In this document: one piece after another, positions 8,890 to 16,864 of the stretch | How positions within the stretch are numbered: position 1 is the stretch's first letter | How the letters are laid out: each line of letters opens with the position of its first letter | NCBI GenBank assembly: GCA_035576005.1 | Contig: DATLXH010000010.1 | Span: 1 to 64,000 of the forward strand | DNA length: 64,000 nt | Origin: DATLXH01 sp035576005 | Lineage (GTDB): Bacteria; Acidobacteriota; Thermoanaerobaculia; Gp7-AA8 | Direction of reading: 5' to 3' | The notes under the pieces: generated by a model | What the model saw: the letters and a program-made list of their open reading frames with translations, nothing else | What the model was told of the DNA's origin: nothing | Databases searched by the model: none | Program-made: the position numbers and the translations under genes

Positions 8890-9254
8890 GTCGTGTTGGT
8901 GCGCGGGTAGAGAACGATCTACGCGGCAGCTCGCCGGTGTGGGGGATGATCATTCTAGCGGAGACGTTTGACGCCGCGCAACTCGGTAAGCGCGTTCTAA
9001 TCGTGCGGATGCTCACCGAACACATCAGAATGAATGAGCCGCGAAGCGGCGTATCCCTCTCCCCTGCGGGGAGAGGGAAGCAAGCGAAGCGAAGCAGGGG
9101 GAGGGGCGTGAAAGTTCGCGATTCCGTAGAAACCGGCGCGTTTTCGTATCTCTCGCGGCCCCTCTCCCGGTCGCTGACGCGACCACCCTCTCCCCGGCGG
9201 GGAGAGGGTTTTGCCCCCTGGGGGGCCGGGAAGCGCCCTTTTGAATTCGACCGC
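8890..9254. other. Gene-free gap holding a dispersed repeat
   Basis: Between the small hypothetical gene and the metallo-beta-lactamase gene. The only recognised content is the ~175-bp GC-rich repeat at 9037-9209. No promoter or RNA gene was recognised. Confidence 0.6.
9037..9209 (+). repeat. Full-length copy of ~175-bp GC-rich dispersed repeat
   Basis: Begins with the palindrome GCCGCGAAGCGGC, carries two CCCTCTCCCC-(T/G)GCGGGGAGAGGG hairpins about 125 bases apart, and an inner AAGCGAAGCGAAGCAGGG block. The same layout occurs at 31028, 40093, 52061 and 55902. It encodes nothing and behaves like a non-autonomous repeat. Confidence 0.85.
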
Positions 9255-11150
9255 CTACTTGTCGTTGTACAACTCGATGAATTCGTAGACGAAGTTCCCC
9301 GTGCCGAGGGCGTCGGAGAACTCGCTGATGTAGACGCCCTTGCCACAGGCTGCGGGACCTCCCGTGGCCGGAGTCCCTGTGCTCGATGCAGCTCGCGACC
9401 AGCTCGATGCCTTGGTCGCGCTTGCGCAACCATTCGTACGCTTCAAGCTCTCGCCGCCGGCTGCAGCCATGTTGACTGTGCGCCCATCAAGCTTCGTACC
9501 GGCTGCGTTGTAGAGCGTGAAGTTCTCATCGCCATTGATCTGCGGCATGGCGTCGGACGCATTGAGGTAAACCGTGTCGGAACCGAAGATCACACCCCAG
9601 TAAGTTTCGAACTGTGCCTTCGTTGCATTGCGTCCCACGATCAGGTAACCCTTCGACGCGATGGAGGTCCCGGCGGGGATGATGTAGTTGAGTGTTGAGG
9701 TTGCCTGGGTCAGCTTGTAGCCGGAGACGTCGATTCCAGTGACAGGAGGTGGTGGGGGCGGCGCGGCATTACTGACGGTGACAGTAACCGCCGCCGACGC
9801 GCCGCTGTTGTTTGCCGCGTCGTAGGCCTTCGAGCTCAACGTGTGCGTGGCGTTTGTGGCCGTGCTGGTGTCCCAGCTCCACTCATAAGGCGATGTGTTG
9901 TCGGTGCTCCTGAGACCGCCGTCGAGATAAAACTCTACCTTCGCGACGCCGACGTTGTCCGAGGCGCTGGCGGTGACGATCGTTGTGCCGCTGACCGTTG
10001 CGCCACCAGTTGGGGCAGTAACCGATGTCAACGGGGCTTCTGTGTCAGGTGCTGTTGCGGAGTCGTCGAGAGTGAAACTTCGGGGCAACGATGCTGCCGC
10101 GACTTCGTTTGGTCCCTGTGTCACGGCTCCATTTGCGCTGACGGTGAAGAGATTTGCGCCGTCTGTGGTGATCTTGATATCACCTACTGAGAAACCGGAA
10201 TAGCTCGTGAGCGGTCCGGTCGGCGACCCCTCCTCGGATTGGAGCACAACGGTCGGAGCCGCTGTGACGCATGAGGTGGCCTGACCGAGAAGAACCTTGT
10301 CCACGATATCGATACGGGGAAAATTCCAATCTGCGCTCTGGCCGGCGCCTGTAGAGATGACCGCCACTGCAGGAACCGAGTAGTCCATCAGGTCGTTGTT
10401 CATGCTGCTCTCACTGCCGTGATGGGAGACGTGAAGAACGTCGATGCCACCGCTGCTGATAAGAGGGAACGCACCGCCGGGTGAGATTGCCTGCATGAGC
10501 GGCGTCTCGACGTTGATCTGCGTCGTGTAGCGTCCGGTGCACGCTTCGTCGTCCGGACCACCACCCAGGTCGCTTGCCCAGAAGTAATCGAAGCCGCCGT
10601 ACTGAAGGAGGAGTGCGATGGACAGGTCGTTCTCGTTCGAGGCGGCCACCGAGCCTCCGCCGATGATCTTTCCTTTCACCGCGATGCAGGTCAGCTTTGC
10701 GCCTCCGCCGAGGTCAATGACGGTGCCAGCGGTGATGGCCACCGGAGCTCCGGCTGTGGTCGCGGCGGCTGCGGTGTTCCACCCGGTCACGCAGCTCGAG
10801 CTGTAGGTGCTGCCATTGAAGTACTGCTTGATCCGGACGTTGTAGCCCGCGTTGAGGACTTCGTCGAGTCCGCCCAGATGATCGCAGTGCTGATGACCGC
10901 CGATGACGTAATCGAAACCAGCTGCCGGGGTGTGGCCGATCGACTGAAGATAGGGAACCACCTCGGCTGTTCCTTTGCCGGTGTTCCCCGCCTCCAGCAG
11001 CACGGTCTTTCCGGTCGGTCCAGGTCCTTTGATGAGAGCGGACTGCCCCCATCCAACATTGATTACATGGATCTCGAGGTTCTGTGCTGTCAGAGAAAGA
11101 GGGAGGAGGGCAAAGAGCAGAGCGAAGCGCTGGCTGAGACGAATGGTCAT
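9255..11150 (-). CDS. Secreted metallo-beta-lactamase with Ig and lamin-tail domains
   Basis: A 631-residue exported protein (signal MTIRLSQRFALLFALLPLSL, cut near TAQ). Start 11150 is chosen because AGGA lies six bases upstream and the signal peptide begins there. Residues 23-360 form a ComEC/Rec2-like metallo-beta-lactamase domain: zinc motif HQHCDH at 86-91, an SHHGS motif later. About 385-475 is a bacterial Ig-like domain (TVSGTTIVTASASDNVGVAK), followed by a proline linker. The C-terminal about 150 residues resemble the lamin-tail domain (SGYKL..., YLIVGRN, EFIELYND). Likely an extracellular hydrolase, perhaps a nuclease or phosphodiesterase; substrate unknown. Confidence 0.87.
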   Translation of the reverse strand: MTIRLSQRFALLFALLPLSLTAQNLEIHVINVGWGQSALIKGPGPTGKTVLLEAGNTGKGTAEVVPYLQSIGHTPAAGFDYVIGGHQHCDHLGGLDEVLNAGYNVRIKQYFNGSTYSSSCVTGWNTAAAATTAGAPVAITAGTVIDLGGGAKLTCIAVKGKIIGGGSVAASNENDLSIALLLQYGGFDYFWASDLGGGPDDEACTGRYTTQINVETPLMQAISPGGAFPLISSGGIDVLHVSHHGSESSMNNDLMDYSVPAVAVISTGAGQSADWNFPRIDIVDKVLLGQATSCVTAAPTVVLQSEEGSPTGPLTSYSGFSVGDIKITTDGANLFTVSANGAVTQGPNEVAAASLPRSFTLDDSATAPDTEAPLTSVTAPTGGATVSGTTIVTASASDNVGVAKVEFYLDGGLRSTDNTSPYEWSWDTSTATNATHTLSSKAYDAANNSGASAAVTVTVSNAAPPPPPPVTGIDVSGYKLTQATSTLNYIIPAGTSIASKGYLIVGRNATKAQFETYWGVIFGSDTVYLNASDAMPQINGDENFTLYNAAGTKLDGRTVNMAAAGGESLKRTNGCASATKASSWSRAASSTGTPATGGPAACGKGVYISEFSDALGTGNFVYEFIELYNDK

Positions 11151-11356
11151 TGATGATCCTCTTGTCAGTGCGAGTGAGTTACTCGCGTTAGATTTCACCT
11201 TAGAAGAGTCGCGTCATCTGTTTGCGAGGTTATTGTGAGGGAAGTGTGGTGCCTCTGACAACCCTGTGTGCGCATCCGTGCTGTAAGAACCGTGTGGCTT
11301 CGATCCGTTGGGCCGGATTGCGGAGTTCCGGGATGTCGTCATCGCGTGATTGCGGC

Positions 11357-11387
11357 TAACCCGCATTTCTATGAGAAATGCGGGTTA
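11357..11387. repeat. Perfect hairpin made of repeat-element ends
   Basis: TAACCCGCATTTCT-ATG-AGAAATGCGGGTTA. The arms match the terminal sequence CCCGCATTTCTC/GAGAAATGCGGG of the MITE-like element at 57485-57662, with the interior missing. The right arm contains the start codon of the following gene. Confidence 0.8.
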
Positions 11388-11917
11388 AGATCAGGGACGT
11401 GATCAAGCAGATCTTCAATGTGCTGTACGGGGCGGTGGCGCTGCTCTTCGCGCTGGCGGCGGTGGTGCTTACTGCATTCGCGGGTGGTGAGCTGTGGCAC
11501 GCAGCGGATCCTCGGCTCGTTGTGAAGATGGCCGAACGCGTGAACGCGGTGCTCGAGAGTATCGGGCTGCTCACCATCGCCGTCGCCGCGCTGGAGCTGA
11601 GCCAGACGGTGATCGAGGAGGAGATTCTCAGGACCGCACAGATTGCCGCCCCGACACGGGTGCGTAGGTTTCTGTCGCGTTTTCTCGTGGTCGTGGTGGT
11701 CGCGTTGTCGATCGAGTCGCTGGTGTCCGCGTTCCGCTTCGTGCACGACGCTCCCGAGCGTCTGTCGGAGTCGGCAATGGTCGCTTTCTCGGCTGCGGCG
11801 ATTCTTGCCGCATGGGGTGTGTTCATTCACTTCAATCGCGACGCGGAAGAATTGGAGCCGGAGGCGATGGCGGATGCAAAGAGGGAGGACGCGAAGCTGG
11901 AGGGGGGAGGGAGCTGA
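11378..11917 (+). CDS. Small integral membrane protein, unknown
   Basis: A 179-residue protein with four predicted membrane segments: about residues 11-37 (IFNVLYGAVALLFALAAVVL), 59-72, 100-117 (FLSRFLVVVVVALSIESL) and 133-151 (MVAFSAAAILAAWGVFIHF), then a charged tail rich in Glu, Asp and Lys. I do not recognise the family. The ATG lies in the right arm of a perfect hairpin and has no clear ribosome-binding site; GTG at 11399 is an alternative start. The downstream S9 peptidase gene begins 74 bases later and may be co-transcribed. Confidence 0.7.
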   Translation: MRVKIRDVIKQIFNVLYGAVALLFALAAVVLTAFAGGELWHAADPRLVVKMAERVNAVLESIGLLTIAVAALELSQTVIEEEILRTAQIAAPTRVRRFLSRFLVVVVVALSIESLVSAFRFVHDAPERLSESAMVAFSAAAILAAWGVFIHFNRDAEELEPEAMADAKREDAKLEGGGS

Positions 11918-11991
11918 GATCTCGCCGAACGGCACCCACAGAGCTTGCGGATCGGCGGTTTTGCAATAGGATGCGCTCGGAGATGAAAACG

Positions 11992-13917
11992 ATGCGTAAA
12001 GAACTGCTGGTGACTGCCCTCTCTCTGTTTGTCAGCCTCGCTGCTCAGGCTCAAGTCCCTGAGAATCTGGAGGTGGAGGGGGTTCCCTCGTTTCCACCCG
12101 ATCTTGTGAATCGGATTCAGCCCTATTTCGAGTCGCGCAGCGCAATCCTCAACGACTGGCATCCCACCCGGCGCGAGATGCTCGTCACTACGCGTTTCGG
12201 TGATACGACGCAACTTCATTACGTGAAAATGCCGGGCGGCGCCCGCAAGCAACTCACGTTCTTCGCTGACCGGGTGGCTTCCGGCAGCTTCCGTCCGAAG
12301 AGCAATGACACGATCGTCTTTTCGAAAGATATCGGGGGCGGGGAGTTCCATCAGTACTACCGGTACTCCCTGACTGATGGCACGACCACGCTGCTAACAG
12401 ACGGCAAGTCGCGGAACAGCGGATTGGAGTGGTCGCCGAGCGGTAAGTGGATGGCCTTCAGCTCGACCCGTCGTAATGGCAGGGACACAGACATCTATGT
12501 AATGGATCCGATGAATCCCGCGTCGAGCCGCATGCTCATGCAGGTCGAAGGCGGCGGCTGGGGAGTGATCGACTGGGCGCCGGATGAATCGCAGATTCTC
12601 GTCGGCGAGTACCTTTCCGCGAACGAGGTGTACCTCTACCTGGTGGACGCGCGGACGGGTGAGAAACGTCTTTTGAAACCGAAGACGAGCGAGAAGGTCG
12701 CCTACGGCAACGCCAGGATGTCGCCGGACGGGAAGAGCGTTTATTTCACAAGCGACCAGGGCTCAGAGTTTCAGCGTCTCACCCGAATGAATCTGGCCAC
12801 CGGTCGAGAGACAGTGCTGACGCCGGCTTTGAAGTGGGACGTGGACGAGTTCGACATTTCGTCGGACGGCAGGTGGATCGCCTTTGTCGCGAACGAGGAC
12901 GCCATCGGTGTGCTTCACCTGATCGCCGCAGCAACTGGAAAGGAAGTCGCTGCTCCGAAACTGCCGGCCGGCATTCCGTCCAATCTTCGCTTTCACGAGA
13001 ATGGCCGCGACCTCGGGTTGAATCTCAACTCGTGGACATCGCCATCTGATATCTACTCGGTCGGAATCACGACCGGCAAGCTCGAGCGCTGGACGGAAGG
13101 AGAGACGGGAGGGCTGAATACGTCGCGAAACGCAGCCCCGGAGTTCGTCCGGGTCCGGAGTTTTGACGATCTCGCGATATCAGGCTTCATCTATCGTCCC
13201 GATGCATCACGGTTTCCAGGCAGGCGCCCGGTGATCATCGATATCCATGGGGGGCCTGAAGGGCAATCGCGCCCTGGATATCTGCGCGAAGAGAACTATC
13301 TGATCAATGAGCTGGGGATCGCCGTGCTGTTCCCTAACGTTAGAGGCTCCAGCGGTTTTGGAAAGACATTCCTGACGCTTGATAACGCCATGAAGCGCGA
13401 GGACTCAGTGCGAGACATTGCCACGTTTCTCGATTGGGTCAAAAGCGACCCTCGACTCGACGCAGACCGGGTGGCGATCACCGGTGGAAGCTATGGCGGT
13501 TACATGACGCTTGCCTCCATGACCTTTTTCAGTGATCGGGTCCGGGCCGGGGTCGATGTCGTGGGCATTTCGAGCTTCGTGAGCTTCCTGCAGAACACGC
13601 AGGACTATCGAAGGGACCTGCGGCGTGCCGAGTATGGAGACGAGCGCGATCCCGCAATGCGAGCGCATTTCGAGAAGATTGCGCCGCTCAATAACGTAAA
13701 GAGAATCACAAAACCAATGTTCATCATCCAGGGACTAAACGACCCGCGGGTTCCTCATACAGAAGCGCGGCAGATGGTCGCGGCGCTCAAGCAGAACAAC
13801 ATCCCCGTGTGGCTGTTGATCGCGAAAGACGAGGGCCACGGTTTCGCGAAGAAAAAGAACCAGATGTACGAGGCAGCGGCGACCATTCTGTTTTATCAGA
13901 AGTATCTGCTGAACTAA
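11992..13917 (+). CDS. S9-family prolyl oligopeptidase-like peptidase, exported
   Basis: A 641-residue serine peptidase. The start at 11992 has GGAG nine bases upstream and begins a signal peptide (MRKELLVTALSLFVSLAAQA). Residues about 40-370 form a TolB/propeller domain with WSPSGKW and ISSDGRW blades. The C-terminal alpha/beta hydrolase domain has the nucleophile motif GGSYGGY, the Asp in GLNDPRVP, and the His in DEGHGF, a complete triad. It resembles dipeptidyl/acylaminoacyl peptidases that trim peptides in the periplasm. ATG codons at 11971 and 11983 are less well placed. Confidence 0.93.
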   Translation: MRKELLVTALSLFVSLAAQAQVPENLEVEGVPSFPPDLVNRIQPYFESRSAILNDWHPTRREMLVTTRFGDTTQLHYVKMPGGARKQLTFFADRVASGSFRPKSNDTIVFSKDIGGGEFHQYYRYSLTDGTTTLLTDGKSRNSGLEWSPSGKWMAFSSTRRNGRDTDIYVMDPMNPASSRMLMQVEGGGWGVIDWAPDESQILVGEYLSANEVYLYLVDARTGEKRLLKPKTSEKVAYGNARMSPDGKSVYFTSDQGSEFQRLTRMNLATGRETVLTPALKWDVDEFDISSDGRWIAFVANEDAIGVLHLIAAATGKEVAAPKLPAGIPSNLRFHENGRDLGLNLNSWTSPSDIYSVGITTGKLERWTEGETGGLNTSRNAAPEFVRVRSFDDLAISGFIYRPDASRFPGRRPVIIDIHGGPEGQSRPGYLREENYLINELGIAVLFPNVRGSSGFGKTFLTLDNAMKREDSVRDIATFLDWVKSDPRLDADRVAITGGSYGGYMTLASMTFFSDRVRAGVDVVGISSFVSFLQNTQDYRRDLRRAEYGDERDPAMRAHFEKIAPLNNVKRITKPMFIIQGLNDPRVPHTEARQMVAALKQNNIPVWLLIAKDEGHGFAKKKNQMYEAAATILFYQKYLLN

Positions 13918-13961
13918 CTCGAGACGGCAGTAACACTCCGACCCAGGAACGTTGACCTCGC

Positions 13962-14150
13962 AGCCGCGAAGCGGCGACATCGTTTTAGCCCCACCCGTGA
14001 GGGTGGGGTGTGTCGGTACGAGAATTCCACGGAGCCGCGAAGCGGCGGCATCGATGCCGCCCCTTGCGGGGCTCACCGTGCCTGCTGGTCGACCACCTCC
14101 CCAGCCTTACGGCTGGGGCTACGACGATTCCGGGCCTTTCGGCCCTTTTG
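13962..14150. repeat. Cluster of GC-rich hairpins
   Basis: Two GCCGCGAAGCGGC palindromes (near 13963 and 14035), a CCCCACCC-GTGAGGGTGGGG hairpin near 13990, and GGGCC-TTTC-GGCCC followed by TTTT at 14132-14148. The last could end transcription on the plus strand after the S9 peptidase gene. The cluster separates convergent genes. Confidence 0.5.
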
Positions 14151-14182
14151 ATTCGCCGAGGTATCCTCGGGGTCAACGGAGC

Positions 14183-16864
14183 CTACGACCTTTCTGTCAT
14201 CAGTTGCGGCGTCACGATTGTCAGCTCTTCGCGTAAGGCGTTCACGGGCTGCTGTGCGGCGACGTGGTCGCCGGCCTGGCCGAGCTGCTCGATCTCGCGA
14301 CTGAGCATCTCGATCCGGATGATGCCGAGGTTTCCGGCCGAACTTTTGAAGGCATGTGCGAGTTGCCAGAGGGCAGTGCTGTCGCCCTGTTCGATTGCGC
14401 GGCTCATCGCGTCGATGCGTCCCGGAGCGTCGGAGAGGAACGAGTCGATCAGCTCGCGAAGAAACGCGCCGCCGCCGTCCGGATCGAGCTCACGGATGGA
14501 GTCGAGAACCGTCTGGTCCAGCGAGCGCAAGCTCTTTGGAGCCTCGACCTGCCGCTTGTCGAGCGATGAGGTCCATTTTCTGACGATCTCTTCGAGCCGC
14601 ATCACATTGACGGGTTTGGAGATGTAGTCGTTCATCCCTGCATTAAGGCATCGTTCCTGGTCGCCCTGGAGTGCGTTGGCAGTCATGGCAATAACGGGAA
14701 TCGCGGACTCAGCCCCCTCGAGCCTGCGGATCTCGCCTGTCGCTTCGTAACCATTCATGACCGGCATCTGACAATCCATGAGCACCAGGTCATAGCGAAG
14801 CGACTTCACCGCTTCCACAGCCTCACGGCCGTTACTCACAGCCTCCGCAGTGAAGCCGAGTTTCTGCAGCTGACGAAGCGCAACCTTCTGATTCACTACG
14901 TTGTCCTCTGCGACTAGCACTCTGAGCTGATGAGGTTCCGTTTCCACCGGCGCCGAAGCGATTTCTTCCTCTTCATCAGACGTGGTGTGAAATGTCGGCA
15001 GGTCCGATGACGCGGAAACGAGAGCATCGAACAGTTGCGACTGGCGAACGGGCTTGGTGAGAGTGGAGTGGATCCCCGATTCGCGCAGGGCGTCCGAGTC
15101 AGGTCTGCCGAGTGAGCTGAGCATGACGACGCGGGCCGCGGAAAGAAAGGGATCCTTCCGGATCGCATGCGCGACCATCAATCCATCCATGTCGGGCATC
15201 TGCATGTCCAGGATGACGAGATCGAATGGCTTGCCGGATGCCACCGCTTTGCGCATCGTATCGAGCGCATCCTGACCTCCCGCACAGGTTTCATAGGACA
15301 TGCCCCACGACGCAACCTGATGCTCGAGGATTCTCCGATTCGTTTCGTTGTCATCCACGATGATGACACGCAGGTCGCCGAGGGATCGGGGAGGAGAGGG
15401 CGCTTTCGATGGAGCACTGCTCGGCTTTCCGAACCTTGCATCGAAGGAGAACGTCGAGCCTTTGTGAAGCTCACTGGTGACTTTGATGGACCCACCCATC
15501 AACTGCACGAGCTGTCTCGAGATCGCAAGGCCGAGCCCCGTCCCCCCATATTTGCGCGTCGTTGATCCGTCAACCTGCGAGAATGCCTCGAAGAGATTCT
15601 TTTCGGCTTCGGGAGCAATGCCGATCCCGGTGTCACTAACATCGAACTGCAACGTCACCGAGTCGCTCGACTCGTCGATTTTCTGCGTTCTGACGACCAC
15701 CTCACCGCGTTCCGTGAACTTCACCGCGTTTCCGATCAGGTTCACGAGCACCTGGCGGAGGCGTCCGGGATCTCCCTGAATCGTCGTGGGACAGTCTGAG
15801 TAAATGAGAGAAGCGATCTCGAGTTTCTTCTCCTGCGCCGTACCAGCCAGGACTTCGACGGCCGACTCCACTGTGTTGCGAAGGTCGAAATCGCGCGTTT
15901 CGAACGTCAGCTTTCCGGCCTCGATCTTGGAGAAGTCGAGGATGTCGTTGATGACGGTCAGCAGCGATTCGCCGCTCGACTTTACGGTCGACGCCATCTC
16001 ACGTTGCTCGGCCGAGAGTCTGGTGTCGAGCAACAGACCGGCCATGCCGATGACTCCGTTGAGTGGTGTCCGGATCTCGTGGCTCATGTTGGCGAGGAAC
16101 TCGGATTTCATCCGTGCGGACTGGAGCGCCGCGTTGCGCGCTCTCTTGAGCTCAGCACCGGCGCGCGCGCTTCGACGGAGGTCACGAGCCATGAGCCAGA
16201 CCACGAAGCCGATCAGCAGGGCGTTGGCCAGGCCTGCGAGGCTGATCACGCGAAGGGTGTGCGACCGAACCTGTTCAGCATGCCTGGTTCGAATGACAAG
16301 GAGTCGCGATTCTTCTTGCTCCATCTCCTGCAGAATCTCGCGGATCTGATCCATAGTGGACTTGCCTCGACCGTACGCCACAAAGCGCTGAGCAGCCTCC
16401 GAGCCCTCTTCCGTTCTTATCCTGACACCATCGGCGAGAACCATCACTTTCTCGTCGATCACTCTGCCAAGAACCTGGAGACGGGACTGTTGTGCCGGGT
16501 TGTCGAGGACGAGCGTGCGGAGTTGCGATAGAGCGCGAGGGATTCCGGACAATCCTTGGTTGTAGGGCTCGAGGAATGTCGTGTTTCCCGTGAGGAGGTA
16601 GCCGCGTTGTGATGATTCTGAGTCGGCAATGGTTGCGAGAAGTTGTCGGATTCTCGCAATGACTTCATCGGTGTGTACAACCGAGCGGTTTGTCTCGACC
16701 AGAGTTTCGATGCTCTTAACAGAAGAGCCGACGATGAAGAGAAGCGAGGCGAGCGCGAGGATCACTCCGATCGTGATCGTCCGTTTCAGGTATCTGGAGA
16801 AGAACGGTTGCTCACGGGAAGACTCGCCGTCGTGCGAACCTCGGGACGAAGCGTCCAGCTTCAT
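14183..16864 (-). CDS. CHASE3 hybrid histidine kinase with two receivers and HPt
   Basis: An 893-residue membrane sensor. Helices at about 31-48 and 206-226 flank a CHASE3 domain (ESSQRGYLLTG). Then HisKA with the phospho-acceptor in MSHEIRTPLNG (His262), HATPase (N-box LVNLIGNAVKF, G-box GGTGLGLAIS), receiver 1 (VIIVDDNE; LDMQMPDMDG), receiver 2 (VLVAEDN; MDCQMPVMNG) and a C-terminal HPt (AHAFKSSAGNLG). A complete phosphorelay in one chain. The start at 16864 overlaps the stop of the preceding gene as ATGA, so the two are translationally coupled and likely partners. Confidence 0.94.
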   Translation of the reverse strand: MKLDASSRGSHDGESSREQPFFSRYLKRTITIGVILALASLLFIVGSSVKSIETLVETNRSVVHTDEVIARIRQLLATIADSESSQRGYLLTGNTTFLEPYNQGLSGIPRALSQLRTLVLDNPAQQSRLQVLGRVIDEKVMVLADGVRIRTEEGSEAAQRFVAYGRGKSTMDQIREILQEMEQEESRLLVIRTRHAEQVRSHTLRVISLAGLANALLIGFVVWLMARDLRRSARAGAELKRARNAALQSARMKSEFLANMSHEIRTPLNGVIGMAGLLLDTRLSAEQREMASTVKSSGESLLTVINDILDFSKIEAGKLTFETRDFDLRNTVESAVEVLAGTAQEKKLEIASLIYSDCPTTIQGDPGRLRQVLVNLIGNAVKFTERGEVVVRTQKIDESSDSVTLQFDVSDTGIGIAPEAEKNLFEAFSQVDGSTTRKYGGTGLGLAISRQLVQLMGGSIKVTSELHKGSTFSFDARFGKPSSAPSKAPSPPRSLGDLRVIIVDDNETNRRILEHQVASWGMSYETCAGGQDALDTMRKAVASGKPFDLVILDMQMPDMDGLMVAHAIRKDPFLSAARVVMLSSLGRPDSDALRESGIHSTLTKPVRQSQLFDALVSASSDLPTFHTTSDEEEEIASAPVETEPHQLRVLVAEDNVVNQKVALRQLQKLGFTAEAVSNGREAVEAVKSLRYDLVLMDCQMPVMNGYEATGEIRRLEGAESAIPVIAMTANALQGDQERCLNAGMNDYISKPVNVMRLEEIVRKWTSSLDKRQVEAPKSLRSLDQTVLDSIRELDPDGGGAFLRELIDSFLSDAPGRIDAMSRAIEQGDSTALWQLAHAFKSSAGNLGIIRIEMLSREIEQLGQAGDHVAAQQPVNALREELTIVTPQLMTERS

